The notes beneath the pieces are model-generated. The model worked only from the letters and a program-made list of their open reading frames with translations, was not told where the DNA came from and made no database searches. Shown here in pieces: positions 1 through 8,737 of a DNA stretch of 64,000 nucleotides. A program made the position numbers and the translations under genes. The first letter of the stretch is position 1. Each line of letters starts with the position of its first letter. The stretch is from the NCBI GenBank assembly GCA_036843405.1, contig DAITSJ010000001.1, forward strand, positions 124,001-188,000, in the 5' to 3' direction. This DNA comes from DGNJ01 sp002388905. GTDB taxonomy: Bacteria > Pseudomonadota > Gammaproteobacteria > Pseudomonadales > Porticoccaceae.

Positions 1-1
1 G

Positions 2-1165
2 GTGGCGGCCCTGGCGGCCTTGTCCGCCATCGGCAACGGTGCCCAGGCGGCGGTGATGGCACCCACGGAAATTCTCGCCGGCCAGCACCGGCATAACTTC
101 GAAACCTGGCTGGCGCCGCTGGGGCTGCGCATCGCCTGGCTCACCGGCAGGCTCAGGGGCAAGGCCCGGGAAATGCAGATGGCGGCCATCGCCGACGGCA
201 GTGCCAACCTGATAGTGGGCACCCACGCGCTGTTCCAGGAAGGCGTGATCTTCCACAACCTGGGCCTGACCATCATCGACGAACAGCACCGTTTCGGTGT
301 CCACCAGCGCCTGGCCCTGCGCCAGAAGGGCAAGGACGGCACCGTGCCCCACCAGCTGATCATGACCGCCACCCCCATTCACCGTACCCTGGCCATGAGT
401 GCCTACGCGGACCTGGATGTCTCGGTGATCGACGAATTGCCGCCGGGGCGCACACCGGTCAATACCGTCGCCATCAGCGACCAGCGCCGCGGCGATGTGG
501 TGGAACGTGTCCGCACCGCCTGCACGGCCGGCCGCCAGGCGTACTGGGTCTGCACCCTGATCGAGGAATCGGACGTACTGGAAGCCCAGGCGGCGGAGGC
601 CACCGCCGATGAACTGCACCTGCTGCTCCCCGGCCTGCGTATCGGCCTGGTGCACGGACGCCTCAAGCCGCCCCAGAAGGAAAAGGTCATGGCCCTGTTC
701 AAGGCCGGGGAACTCGATCTGCTGGTTGCCACCACGGTGATCGAGGTGGGCGTCGACGTGCCCAATGCCAGTCTTATGGTCATCGAGAACCCCGAGCGCC
801 TGGGCCTGGCCCAACTGCACCAGCTCCGGGGCCGGGTCGGACGCGGCAGCGCCGAGAGTCACTGTGTGCTGCTCTACGGCACCCCCCTGTCGCGGCAATC
901 CCGGGAACGTATCCGCACCATGCGGCAAACCAATGACGGCTTCGCCATTGCCGAGAAGGATCTGGCCCTGCGCGGGCCGGGCGAAGTCCTGGGCACCCGG
1001 CAAACGGGGGAACTGGACCTGCGCATCGCCGACCTGCAGCGGGACGCGCACCTGCTCGGCAGCGTCAAGGAAGCCGCGACCAGGCTGCTCAGCGAGCATC
1101 CCCAGCGGGCGGCCGCATTGATACGCCGCTGGATAGGCGACAAGGAACGTTTCGTCCAGGCGTGA
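2..1165 (+). CDS. recG: ATP-dependent DNA helicase RecG (C-terminal part, cut by window edge)
   Basis: This is the C-terminal 387 residues or so of RecG, the helicase that regresses stalled replication forks and branch-migrates Holliday junctions. The frame is already open at the first base, so the 5' part (wedge domain and Walker A) lies outside the window. Visible parts are the DEQH box (DEQHRFG), motif III (MTATPI), the linker ADLDVSVIDELPPGRTPV, and the second RecA-like domain with VATTVIEVGVDVPNA and QLRGRVGRG, ending in the RecG-specific tail. One oddity is that the usual MTATPIPRT reads MTATPIHRT here. It stands alone and is followed by a short gap before a dehydrogenase. The identification is secure; only the true start is unseen. 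Confidence 0.97.
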   Translation: MAALAALSAIGNGAQAAVMAPTEILAGQHRHNFETWLAPLGLRIAWLTGRLRGKAREMQMAAIADGSANLIVGTHALFQEGVIFHNLGLTIIDEQHRFGVHQRLALRQKGKDGTVPHQLIMTATPIHRTLAMSAYADLDVSVIDELPPGRTPVNTVAISDQRRGDVVERVRTACTAGRQAYWVCTLIEESDVLEAQAAEATADELHLLLPGLRIGLVHGRLKPPQKEKVMALFKAGELDLLVATTVIEVGVDVPNASLMVIENPERLGLAQLHQLRGRVGRGSAESHCVLLYGTPLSRQSRERIRTMRQTNDGFAIAEKDLALRGPGEVLGTRQTGELDLRIADLQRDAHLLGSVKEAATRLLSEHPQRAAALIRRWIGDKERFVQA

Positions 1166-1301
1166 GCCCCCATGGACAGGCCCACTGTTTGCGCCTAGCA
1201 TTTATGGCCAGTGGCGAACCGTTTTTCCAGCGGCGAGCGTCACCGGCGATCACCCGCACCCCACCAGCCCGGGCTTTTCCCGGACACAGGAGACAGGCAC
1301 C

Positions 1302-2084
1302 ATGCCCCAGCGTAAAACAGCTTTGATAACCGGTTCGACCAGTGGCATTGGCCTGGGTATGGCCCGGGCCCTGGCCAACGCCGGCTTCAACATCATGCTC
1401 AACGGCCTGGGCGACGCCGACGAGATCGAGCGCACCCGGAAAACGCTGGCGGCGGATTCAGGCGTGGACGTGGGATTTCACGGCGCCGACATGACCCGGC
1501 CCGGGGAAATCGCCGACCTGGTGACAACCACCCGGGAACGGTTCGGCTCGGTGGACGTCCTGGTCAACAATGCCGGCATACAGCATGTGGCCGCCATTGA
1601 GGAATTTCCCGTCGACAAGTGGGACAACATCATCGCCATCAACCTCAGTTCATCCTTCCACACGATTCATCACGCCGTGCCCCTGATGAAGGATGCGGGC
1701 TGGGGACGCATTATCAACCTCGCTTCGGCCCACGCGCTGGTGGCGTCCCCCTACAAATCCGCCTATGTCGCCGCCAAGCACGGGGTCGCCGGCCTCACCA
1801 AGACCGTGGCGTTGGAGGTTGCCGAGCACAACATCACCTGCAACGCCATCTGTCCCGCCTATGTCTGGACACCCCTGGTGGAGAACCAGATTGCCGATAC
1901 CGCCCGGGTCCGGGGCATCAGCGAGGACGAGGTCAAGCGGGATGTCCTGCTCGCCGCCCAGCCCACCAAATCCTTCGTCACCGTCGAGGAAATCGGCGAG
2001 TTCGCCGCCTTCCTCGCTTCCGGCGCGGCCCGCAATATCACCGGCGCCATCCTGCCCATGGACGGCGGCTGGACCGCCAAGTAA
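1302..2084 (+). CDS. bdhA: 3-hydroxybutyrate dehydrogenase (SDR family)
   Basis: A 260-residue short-chain dehydrogenase, most like D-3-hydroxybutyrate dehydrogenase, which interconverts 3-hydroxybutyrate and acetoacetate with NAD in ketone body and PHB metabolism. The cofactor motif TGSTSGIG is at residues 10-17, NNAG at 89-92, and the catalytic Ser142, Tyr155 and Lys159 are in place. The stretch NAICPAYVWTPLVENQI and the C-terminal ITGAILPMDGGWTAK are typical of the BdhA subgroup. The ATG is preceded by AGGAG eight bases upstream. It is monocistronic between recG and the phosphate pair. SDR substrate calls are not absolute, but the length and subgroup motifs make this one likely. Confidence 0.9.
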   Translation: MPQRKTALITGSTSGIGLGMARALANAGFNIMLNGLGDADEIERTRKTLAADSGVDVGFHGADMTRPGEIADLVTTTRERFGSVDVLVNNAGIQHVAAIEEFPVDKWDNIIAINLSSSFHTIHHAVPLMKDAGWGRIINLASAHALVASPYKSAYVAAKHGVAGLTKTVALEVAEHNITCNAICPAYVWTPLVENQIADTARVRGISEDEVKRDVLLAAQPTKSFVTVEEIGEFAAFLASGAARNITGAILPMDGGWTAK

Positions 2085-2222
2085 CGTTTTCTGCGGTCGG
2101 CGACGGCTACCCGGGCACAAACATCACGCAGCCGTCGCACAGCACTACAACCGCCCGCCAATATGACAAACCGGAGACAGCCCCCTATACTCCGCACCTG
2201 CCACTGACGAGAGAGTGCTCCG

Positions 2223-2900
2223 ATGATCAACAATCCTCTTTCCAGCCTTTTCGGCAAATCCCCCATCAAGCCCCTCCAGGAACACATGACAGTGGTGACC
2301 GACTGTGCCCGGCAGCTGGCCGACTTCCTCGCGGCGGCCATGGCCGACCAGTGGAAAAAGGCCGAAGAGCACTACGACAGCATCTGCACCCTGGAAAACC
2401 GGGCCGACGACCTGAAACGGGAATTGCGGCTGCACATGCCCAAGAGCCTGTTCATGCCGGTGTCGCGTTCCGACATCCTGGAACTGCTCACCGTCCAGGA
2501 TCATATCGCCAACCGGGCCCGTGATATCGCCGGGCTGATGCTGGGCCGGCAGATGCGGGTACCCGAGACACTCCAGGAGGACATGTCGGCATTTGTCGAT
2601 GCCGCCATCCAGGTTACCCGCCAGGCACTGAAAGCAATCAACGAGCTGGACGAGCTCCTGGAGGCCGGTTTCGTTGGCCGCGAAGTGGATTTCGTGGAAG
2701 AGCTGATCCAGCAGCTCGACGACAAGGAAAAATCCGCCGACGGCCTGGAGCGCGATATCCGTCGCAAGCTCTTCGCCATCGAGAACGAACTGCCGCCGGT
2801 CGAGGTCATGTTTCTCTACAACATTATCGAGAAAATCGGCAGCCTCGCCGATCGCGCCCAGCGGGTGGGCGGCCGACTGCAACTGCTAGTGGCCCGCTAG
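2223..2900 (+). CDS. DUF47 / TIGR00153 PhoU-like partner of PiT
   Basis: A 225-residue, all-helical, acidic protein of the DUF47 (TIGR00153) family, distantly related to PhoU. These proteins are commonly encoded directly before a PiT phosphate transporter and are thought to modulate it; no enzymatic role is known. The sequence is rich in E, D, K and L with heptad-like stretches (for example the region around EELIQQLDDKEKSADGLERD) and has no signal peptide or membrane segment, so it is cytoplasmic. It lies 90 bp upstream of the PiT gene on the same strand, which fits co-transcription. The family call rests on overall sequence character plus context. Confidence 0.9.
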   Translation: MINNPLSSLFGKSPIKPLQEHMTVVTDCARQLADFLAAAMADQWKKAEEHYDSICTLENRADDLKRELRLHMPKSLFMPVSRSDILELLTVQDHIANRARDIAGLMLGRQMRVPETLQEDMSAFVDAAIQVTRQALKAINELDELLEAGFVGREVDFVEELIQQLDDKEKSADGLERDIRRKLFAIENELPPVEVMFLYNIIEKIGSLADRAQRVGGRLQLLVAR

Positions 2901-2990
2901 GGCGTTCACCACCGCGATGCTAACTCGAACCTCTCTTCCCGCATGCCGCAGAACGGCCCGCGGGCGACAAGAAGAACGGAGTTAACCGAC

Positions 2991-4265
2991 ATGACTTTTT
3001 TTGCTGAATACGGGCTGATCCTCGTTATCCTCGCCTGTATATTCGGGTTTTTCATGGCCTGGGGCGTGGGCGCCAACGACGTCGCCAATGCCATGGGCAC
3101 CTCCGTGGGCTCCCGGGCCCTGACCATCCGTCAGGCCATTGTCATAGCCATGATCTTCGAATTCCTCGGTGCCTACCTGGCCGGCGGCGAGGTCACCGCC
3201 ACCATCCGCAAGGGCATCATCGACGCCTCGGCCCTCACGGACACGCCCCAGCACCTGGTCTACGGCATGCTTTCGGCCCTGCTGGCGGCGGGTATCTGGC
3301 TGCTGATCGCCAGCATCATGGGCTGGCCGGTGTCCACCACCCACTCCATTGTCGGCGCCATCGTCGGTTTCGCAGTGGTGGGCATCGGGATCGACGCCGT
3401 TAACTGGAGCAAGATCTGGCAGATCGTCGCCAGCTGGGTGGCGTCGCCCCTGCTCGCCGGGGTGATTTCCTTCGCCCTGTTTCGCAGCGTCCAGGTATTG
3501 ATCCTGAACACGGAGGACCCCTTCACCCGGGCCAAACGTTATATCCCCATCTATATGTTTGCCGTGGGCTTCCTGATCTCCATGGTCACCCTGGTCAAGG
3601 GGCTCAAGCATGTGCTCGCCGATTCCGGCATCTCCCTGTCCATGGCCGAAGATGCCTTCTACGCCACCATTGTCGGCCTGCTGGTGGCCGCGCTCGGCTC
3701 CTACCTGCTTCGGGGCGTTAAGCGGGACCCGGAGGCGGAAAAGGACAACCGGTTCGCCAGTGTCGAAAAAGTCTTTGCGGTACTGATGATCTTCACCGCC
3801 TGCAGCATGGCTTTTGCCCATGGCTCCAACGATGTCGCCAACGCCGTGGGTCCCCTGGCCGCCATTGTCAGCGTCGTGGAAACCGGCACCATCACCGCCA
3901 CCGCCGCCATGCCCAGCTGGATTCTCCTCCTTGGCGGTATCGGCATTGTCGTGGGTCTTGGCACCTATGGCTTCAAGGTCATGGCCACCGTGGGTCGCAA
4001 GATAACGGAACTGACCCCGAGCCGCGGCTTTGCCGCGGAACTGGGTGCCGCCTCCACCGTCGTGCTGGCTTCCGGCACCGGCATCCCGGTCTCCACCACC
4101 CATACCCTGGTGGGCGCCGTTCTCGGCGTCGGCCTCGCCCGGGGTATCGGCGCCCTCAACCTGCGGGTGATCGGCAACATCTTCATGTCCTGGGTGATCA
4201 CCCTTCCCGCCGGCGCGGGCCTCGCCATCCTGTTTTTCTTTTTCTTCAAGGGCCTGTTCGGCTGA
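2991..4265 (+). CDS. pit: PiT-family inorganic phosphate transporter
   Basis: A polytopic inner-membrane protein of 424 residues that takes up phosphate (or metal-phosphate) driven by the ion gradient. The duplicated PiT signature is clear: GANDVANAMGTSVGSRAL near the N terminus and HGSNDVANAVGPLAAI in the second half. Each half also has a repeated GxPVSTTHxxVGA stretch. The frame stays open 48 bp further upstream, but MTFFAEYG at 2991 begins directly with the first membrane helix and follows a purine-rich ACGGAG, so this start is chosen. It forms a pair with the DUF47 gene upstream. It is probably the low-affinity, phosphate-replete counterpart of the Pst system further right. Confidence 0.95.
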   Translation: MTFFAEYGLILVILACIFGFFMAWGVGANDVANAMGTSVGSRALTIRQAIVIAMIFEFLGAYLAGGEVTATIRKGIIDASALTDTPQHLVYGMLSALLAAGIWLLIASIMGWPVSTTHSIVGAIVGFAVVGIGIDAVNWSKIWQIVASWVASPLLAGVISFALFRSVQVLILNTEDPFTRAKRYIPIYMFAVGFLISMVTLVKGLKHVLADSGISLSMAEDAFYATIVGLLVAALGSYLLRGVKRDPEAEKDNRFASVEKVFAVLMIFTACSMAFAHGSNDVANAVGPLAAIVSVVETGTITATAAMPSWILLLGGIGIVVGLGTYGFKVMATVGRKITELTPSRGFAAELGAASTVVLASGTGIPVSTTHTLVGAVLGVGLARGIGALNLRVIGNIFMSWVITLPAGAGLAILFFFFFKGLFG

Positions 4266-4273
4266 CATGTCCC

Positions 4274-4293
4274 GGGCCGGCGTCAGCCGGCCC
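4274..4293. terminator. Convergent hairpin between pit and the DAACS symporter gene
   Basis: A perfect 8-bp stem, GGGCCGGC and GCCGGCCC, with a GTCA loop fills the 27-bp gap between two convergent stop codons. The 3' arm touches the stop of the minus-strand gene. There is no clear U-run on either side, so its strength as an intrinsic terminator is uncertain. Confidence 0.6.
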
Positions 4294-5579
4294 TACCCTG
4301 CCTGCTTCTCCGCTTCATAGGTGTCGCGGTCGGAAACCTCGTTGAAGACAGCCTCGTCCAGGCGATTTTCGCTCTTACCGACCACTGACGAGACCATGCT
4401 GTCACCGGTGATATTGACCGCCGTGCGAATCATATCCAGCAAGCGGTCGACGCCGATAATCAGGGCGATGCCCTCCACCGGCAGGCCCACCTGCTGAAGC
4501 ACCATGGACAGGGTGATCAAGCCCACCCCGGGGACACCGGCAGTGCCGATGGAAGCCAGTGTGGCGGTGGCAATCACTGCCAGGTAGCCCCCCAGGGAGA
4601 TATCGATGCCGTAGGCCTGGGCAATAAAAACAGTCGCCACACCCTGCATGATGGAGGTGCCGTCCATGTTGATGGTCGCCCCCAGGGGCACCGTGAAGGA
4701 GGCGATGCTGTTGTCCACGCCAATGCGCTTTTCGACCACGTTCAGGGTCACGGGGATGGTGGCGTTGCTCGAGGCGGTACTGAACCCGAACAACATGGCC
4801 GGCCGGACATTTTTGAAAAAGGTTACCGGATTAAGCCCCGTCAGGCCTTTCAGCAATAGCGAGTAGACACCGATGCCGTGCACCAGCAGCACCAGCACCA
4901 CGGTGCCGAAGTATTTGGCGAGATCGAGGATGGCGCCTATACCCAGTTCACTGAACAGCTTGGCGAGTAGGCAGAAGACCCCGTAGGGCGCCAGGTGCAT
5001 CAGGAAAGTGACCATGGTCATGATCACCTCGTTGAAGCTTTGGAACAACTCCAGCGCCCGGCGTCCCGGCTCGCCGCTGTGGATCACCGCCACCCCCATG
5101 AGGATGGAAAAGACAATGATCTGCAGCATGTTGCCCTCGGCCATGGCCTGGACCGGATTGGTGGGGAAGATATTGATCAGCACTTCTTTCACCGACGGCG
5201 CCGCCGACGGCTCGAAATCGGCGGTGCCGGCCAGATCGACGCCCAGACCCGGATCGATCAGGTTGGCAAAAGTCAGGGCCAGGGTCACGGCCAGGGCAGT
5301 GGTGACCAGGTATAACCCCAGGGTCTTCACCGCCATCGCCCCCATGCGCGTATTGACCCCCATGGCGCTGCTGCCGCAGACCAGGGAAACGAACACCAGG
5401 GGCACCACCAGCAGCTTGAGGGAAGCGACAAAGATACTGCCCACCACGTCGAAGACGGAGTTGACCAGCCAGGCGGACAGCTCGGTCCAGAACCCTCCCG
5501 CCGCGGACAACAGGTTGAACAGGGCACCGACCAGGACGCCGGCCACCATGCCCAGGATGATCTTGGTCGAAAGCTTCAT
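4293..5579 (-). CDS. Dicarboxylate/amino acid:cation symporter (DAACS, GltP/DctA type)
   Basis: A 428-residue inner-membrane symporter of the DAACS family, which imports glutamate, aspartate or C4-dicarboxylates with Na+ or H+. Visible signatures are the N-terminal helices with VPLVFVSLVCGSSAMG, the hairpin sequence GFSTASSNATIPVT, the substrate/cation motif NMDGTSIMQG, and the C-terminal GVPGVGLITLSMVL...DRLLDMIRTAVNITGD. Family members are about 410-440 residues, so it is full length. Its ATG overlaps the stop codon of the upstream MFS-acyltransferase gene by four bases, indicating one transcript. The actual substrate cannot be told from sequence alone. Confidence 0.92.
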   Translation of the reverse strand: MKLSTKIILGMVAGVLVGALFNLLSAAGGFWTELSAWLVNSVFDVVGSIFVASLKLLVVPLVFVSLVCGSSAMGVNTRMGAMAVKTLGLYLVTTALAVTLALTFANLIDPGLGVDLAGTADFEPSAAPSVKEVLINIFPTNPVQAMAEGNMLQIIVFSILMGVAVIHSGEPGRRALELFQSFNEVIMTMVTFLMHLAPYGVFCLLAKLFSELGIGAILDLAKYFGTVVLVLLVHGIGVYSLLLKGLTGLNPVTFFKNVRPAMLFGFSTASSNATIPVTLNVVEKRIGVDNSIASFTVPLGATINMDGTSIMQGVATVFIAQAYGIDISLGGYLAVIATATLASIGTAGVPGVGLITLSMVLQQVGLPVEGIALIIGVDRLLDMIRTAVNITGDSMVSSVVGKSENRLDEAVFNEVSDRDTYEAEKQAG

Positions 5580-7459
5580 GGTTGTTTCCCGTTTTCCTGT
5601 TGTTGGTTGTCGGCGCGCAACGCCGCCACTTTACGGTACAAGCCCTCGGCGGTCACGACCTCGGGCGGCACCGGCTCTCCAGCAATCACGTCCACGCGGC
5701 TGAAGGGCCGCCAGCGGGACCGGAACGGGCCCCCACCGTGGTGGCTGAAAAAACTGCCCCACAGGCCCCGCAGGGCCACCGGGATTACCGGCACCGGACT
5801 GCGCCGCACGATGCGCTCGATGCCGCTCTTGAAGTCATTCATCTCGCCGTCCCGGGTCAGCCTGCCCTCGGGAAAAATGCAAAGCAACTCACCCCGGTCC
5901 AGGGCCTCGGCAATCCGGTCCATGGCCGCTTCGTAGGCCGCCGCGTCCTGCTGTCGGGAGCTGATGGGGATGGCGCCGCCGACCCGGGCAATGAAATTGA
6001 TCACCGGCAGGTCGTATATGGGCTTGTCCATGATAAACCGGATGGGGCGCCAGACGGCGCCGGCGAGCAGAGGCGCATCCACAAAACTCACGTGATTGGC
6101 CACGATAATGGCGCCGCCCCGCCCGGGAATATGGTCAAGCCCCCGGTGCCGGACACGGTAGAGGCTGTGGGTCAGCAGCCAGACCAGAAACCGCATGGCG
6201 AATTCCGGGACCTGGCGGAATATATAAAGGGTTACCGCCACATTCATCAGCGCCAGGATCAGGAAGTAAACGGCGGTGCTGTAGGTGGCGACCTGCAAGA
6301 CCAGGATGCCCAGGAGCACGGCGCAGACCATCAACAGGGCATTGACTGCGGTATTAAAGGCAATGACCCGGCCCCGGCTTTCCGAAGCCGTGCGCAACTG
6401 CACCGTCGCCTGCAGTGGAACGATATAGAAGCCGCCAAAAACACCGATCAGAAACAGGTCCAGGACGATACGCAGGCCCGGCCACTGAGCCGGGAAGGCC
6501 AGCCAGGAAACGATCTCCGCGGGCCCGTAACCCCGGGCGGCCCAGAACAAATCGAAACCGAAAACACTGAGCCCCAGCGAGCCCAGGGGCACCAGCCCCA
6601 TCTCCACCCGGTGATCGCCAATCGGATCGCACAACAGGGCGCCCAGGCCCAGCCCGCCGGCAAACACGCACAGGAGAAGGACCGTTACGCCATCCGGCAC
6701 GGCGCCCGCCAACCGGGGCAGCTGGGTCAGGTAGGCCACGCCCAGGAACCAGAACCAGGCGATACCCAGAATCGAGTTCCACACGGACCGCCGCTGACGG
6801 GCCAGTTTTACCGCATCCACCACTTCGCCCGCCAGGTTCCAGCGGATCCGCGGTCGCGGGATGGACGGTTTCGCGGGGGGGATGCCGAGGCTGGCAAGCC
6901 AGCCGAGCACAGCCAGAACCAGTCCCAGACCGGCCAACGCTAAGCCCCCGTGAGCCACCTGCCCCAGGGCGCTGCCCAGGAGTATGGCGGCACAGGTGGC
7001 AACCACCACCAGGGCATTGCCGGCCACCAGTTCACTCTCGCGCAGATGATGGGGAAGGATGGCGAGCTTGACGGGGCTGAAGAAAGCGGACTGACAGGCC
7101 AGGGCAAAAAGTACCGCCAGCAAGCCCCAGGTGGCTTGCAGCAAGGCAGCGACAAGGGCGGCGGCCATGATCAGCATCTCCGCCAGTTTCACGCCGCGGG
7201 CGATTGCCGCCTTGTCGTCTCTGTCGGCGAACTGGCCGGCGAGAATGGGAACCACCAGAAAGGGGAGGATAAAAAGGCCGTTGACCAGCAGCCCGGAGGT
7301 CGCGCCGGCCTTGACCAGCAGTCCCATGGTCGCCGAGGCAAATAGTGCCGCCCGGAACAGGTTGTCGTTCAACGCGCCGAGAAACAGGGTCCCGAGCAGC
7401 GGCAGGAAGCGCCGGCCCCGCAACCCGCGAAAGCCCCCGGAAGTGCTATCCCATGCCAT
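5576..7459 (-). CDS. MFS transporter-PlsC acyltransferase fusion (LplT-PlsC type)
   Basis: A two-domain protein of about 627 residues. The first ~400 residues are an LplT-like MFS unit (GTLFLGALNDNLFRAAL, then about a dozen hydrophobic helices). The last ~200 are a PlsC acyltransferase with the HX4D motif in NHVSFVDAPL, then FPEGRLTRDG and IPVALRG. LplT flips lysophospholipids inward and the acyltransferase of Aas re-acylates them, so this is probably a one-polypeptide lysophospholipid salvage enzyme. Many homologues carry a third acyl-ACP synthetase (AMP-ligase) domain, which is absent here. The start is uncertain: in-frame ATGs at 7459 and 7498 both have weak ribosome sites, and 7459 leaves a short pre-helix tail as in relatives. 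It is translationally coupled to the downstream symporter gene. Confidence 0.88.
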   Translation of the reverse strand: MAWDSTSGGFRGLRGRRFLPLLGTLFLGALNDNLFRAALFASATMGLLVKAGATSGLLVNGLFILPFLVVPILAGQFADRDDKAAIARGVKLAEMLIMAAALVAALLQATWGLLAVLFALACQSAFFSPVKLAILPHHLRESELVAGNALVVVATCAAILLGSALGQVAHGGLALAGLGLVLAVLGWLASLGIPPAKPSIPRPRIRWNLAGEVVDAVKLARQRRSVWNSILGIAWFWFLGVAYLTQLPRLAGAVPDGVTVLLLCVFAGGLGLGALLCDPIGDHRVEMGLVPLGSLGLSVFGFDLFWAARGYGPAEIVSWLAFPAQWPGLRIVLDLFLIGVFGGFYIVPLQATVQLRTASESRGRVIAFNTAVNALLMVCAVLLGILVLQVATYSTAVYFLILALMNVAVTLYIFRQVPEFAMRFLVWLLTHSLYRVRHRGLDHIPGRGGAIIVANHVSFVDAPLLAGAVWRPIRFIMDKPIYDLPVINFIARVGGAIPISSRQQDAAAYEAAMDRIAEALDRGELLCIFPEGRLTRDGEMNDFKSGIERIVRRSPVPVIPVALRGLWGSFFSHHGGGPFRSRWRPFSRVDVIAGEPVPPEVVTAEGLYRKVAALRADNQQQENGKQP

Positions 7460-7567
7460 TGGCACCAGGCCCTGAGAATGACAACATAGAAACCCCATTA
7501 AACTGACCGCCCTTCCCTGGAGGATTGACATTGCCCCCGGCAATTCCCTCGCGACCCTGCGTGCGAC

Positions 7568-7596
7568 TTGTTATCCTGCCACTGTCACGCTATAAG
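7568..7596 (+). promoter_or_regulatory. Candidate sigma-70 promoter for the lpxR-like gene
   Basis: TTGTTA at 7568-7573 and TATAAG at 7591-7596 are separated by exactly 17 bp and point to the LpxR-family gene that starts at 7654. The match is four of six at -35 and five of six at -10. It is a motif match only. Confidence 0.4.
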
Positions 7597-7653
7597 AGCG
7601 AGGATCAAAGGGCCCACCCGGCCCTGCCGGCAGCTGTTCCCCAGGGAGTCCCC

Positions 7654-8703
7654 ATGTCCAGATTCGCGCTTGCCAAGTCATTGCTGCTGCTCTCGCTTCT
7701 GCCGCCGGTAACCCTTGCGGCCACACTCCCCGACGAAGCACCCTGGACCTTCAACCTTTACATGGAGAACGACCTTTTCTCCAACACGGACCGGAACTAC
7801 ACCAACGGGGTGCGGCTGTCCTGGGTTTCCCCTGACCTGACGGACTACCGGGACGATCCCCGGCTTCCCGACTGGGTCGGTGACTTCAACCGCCAGTTCG
7901 ACCGGCTGCTGGACTTTCGCCAGGGGGAGTCCCGCAACCTGGTGATCAGTGTGGGCCAGTTGATCTACACCCCGGAAGACAACGAGGCCCAACAACTGAT
8001 CGAGGACGACCGACCCTACGCGGGCTACCTGTACACCACCTTCGGCTACCATGCCCGCCGCCGCAACCGGCTGGATTCCGTGGAGGTCAATCTGGGGTGG
8101 GTAGGGCCTTCGGCCCTGGGCGAGCAGACGCAGGACCTGATCCATGACCTGCGCAATATCGAGACCTTCGCCGGCTGGGACAACCAGCTACGGGATGAGC
8201 CCACTATCCAGCTCGTCTACGAAACCAAGCACCGGCTGTTCAAGCACCGCCTGCCCGGCAATCTGGAGCATGATTTTATCAGCCACGGTGGCGGCGCCCT
8301 GGGCAATGTCGGCACCTACCTGAATGGCGGCGGCGAATACCGCCTGGGCTGGGATCTGCCCGATGATTTCGGCACATCCGCCATCCGCCCCGCCGGCGAT
8401 AACAGCGCACCGGGCAAACGGGATCCACGGCTGCGGGCCAGGGAAGCCACTCTCTACGGCTTCCACGTCTTCCTTTCCCTGGACGCCCGGCTGGTGCTCC
8501 GGGATATCTTCCTGGACGGCAATACCTGGAAGGACAGCCACAGTGTCGACAAGGAGCCGGTGGTCGTGGACGCGGCTATCGGGTTCAGTTTCCTGGTGGG
8601 CGCCTGGAAACTCTCCTATGCCCAGGTGGTGCGTACGCGCGAGTTCGAGGAACAACCTCACCACCACGAATACGGCTCGGTTTCCATTTCCTACACCTGG
8701 TAA
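7654..8703 (+). CDS. LpxR-family lipid A deacylase (DUF2219)
   Basis: A 349-residue outer-membrane beta-barrel protein with a signal peptide (MSRFALAKSLLLLSLLPPVTLA, cleavage near residue 22-24). The mature N terminus WTFNLYMENDLFSNTDRNYT carries the Asn-Asp pair that is catalytic in Salmonella LpxR. The central segment with SHGGGALGNVGTYLNGGGEY supplies the histidine region, and the C terminus ends in the aromatic residue typical of barrels (SISYTW). LpxR removes the 3'-acyloxyacyl chain of lipid A on the cell surface, so this gene probably remodels the outer membrane. The frame opens earlier, but the ATG at 7654 has CAGGGAG just upstream and starts the signal peptide. Confidence 0.88.
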   Translation: MSRFALAKSLLLLSLLPPVTLAATLPDEAPWTFNLYMENDLFSNTDRNYTNGVRLSWVSPDLTDYRDDPRLPDWVGDFNRQFDRLLDFRQGESRNLVISVGQLIYTPEDNEAQQLIEDDRPYAGYLYTTFGYHARRRNRLDSVEVNLGWVGPSALGEQTQDLIHDLRNIETFAGWDNQLRDEPTIQLVYETKHRLFKHRLPGNLEHDFISHGGGALGNVGTYLNGGGEYRLGWDLPDDFGTSAIRPAGDNSAPGKRDPRLRAREATLYGFHVFLSLDARLVLRDIFLDGNTWKDSHSVDKEPVVVDAAIGFSFLVGAWKLSYAQVVRTREFEEQPHHHEYGSVSISYTW

Positions 8704-8737
8704 CACCGACCGGTTGCGGACGGTGTAAACGGCGGCT

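Noticed and set aside
2982..4268. 428-codon open frame antisense to pit
   Set aside because: Composition artefact opposite a clear PiT transporter; the translation is low-complexity and strongly hydrophilic.
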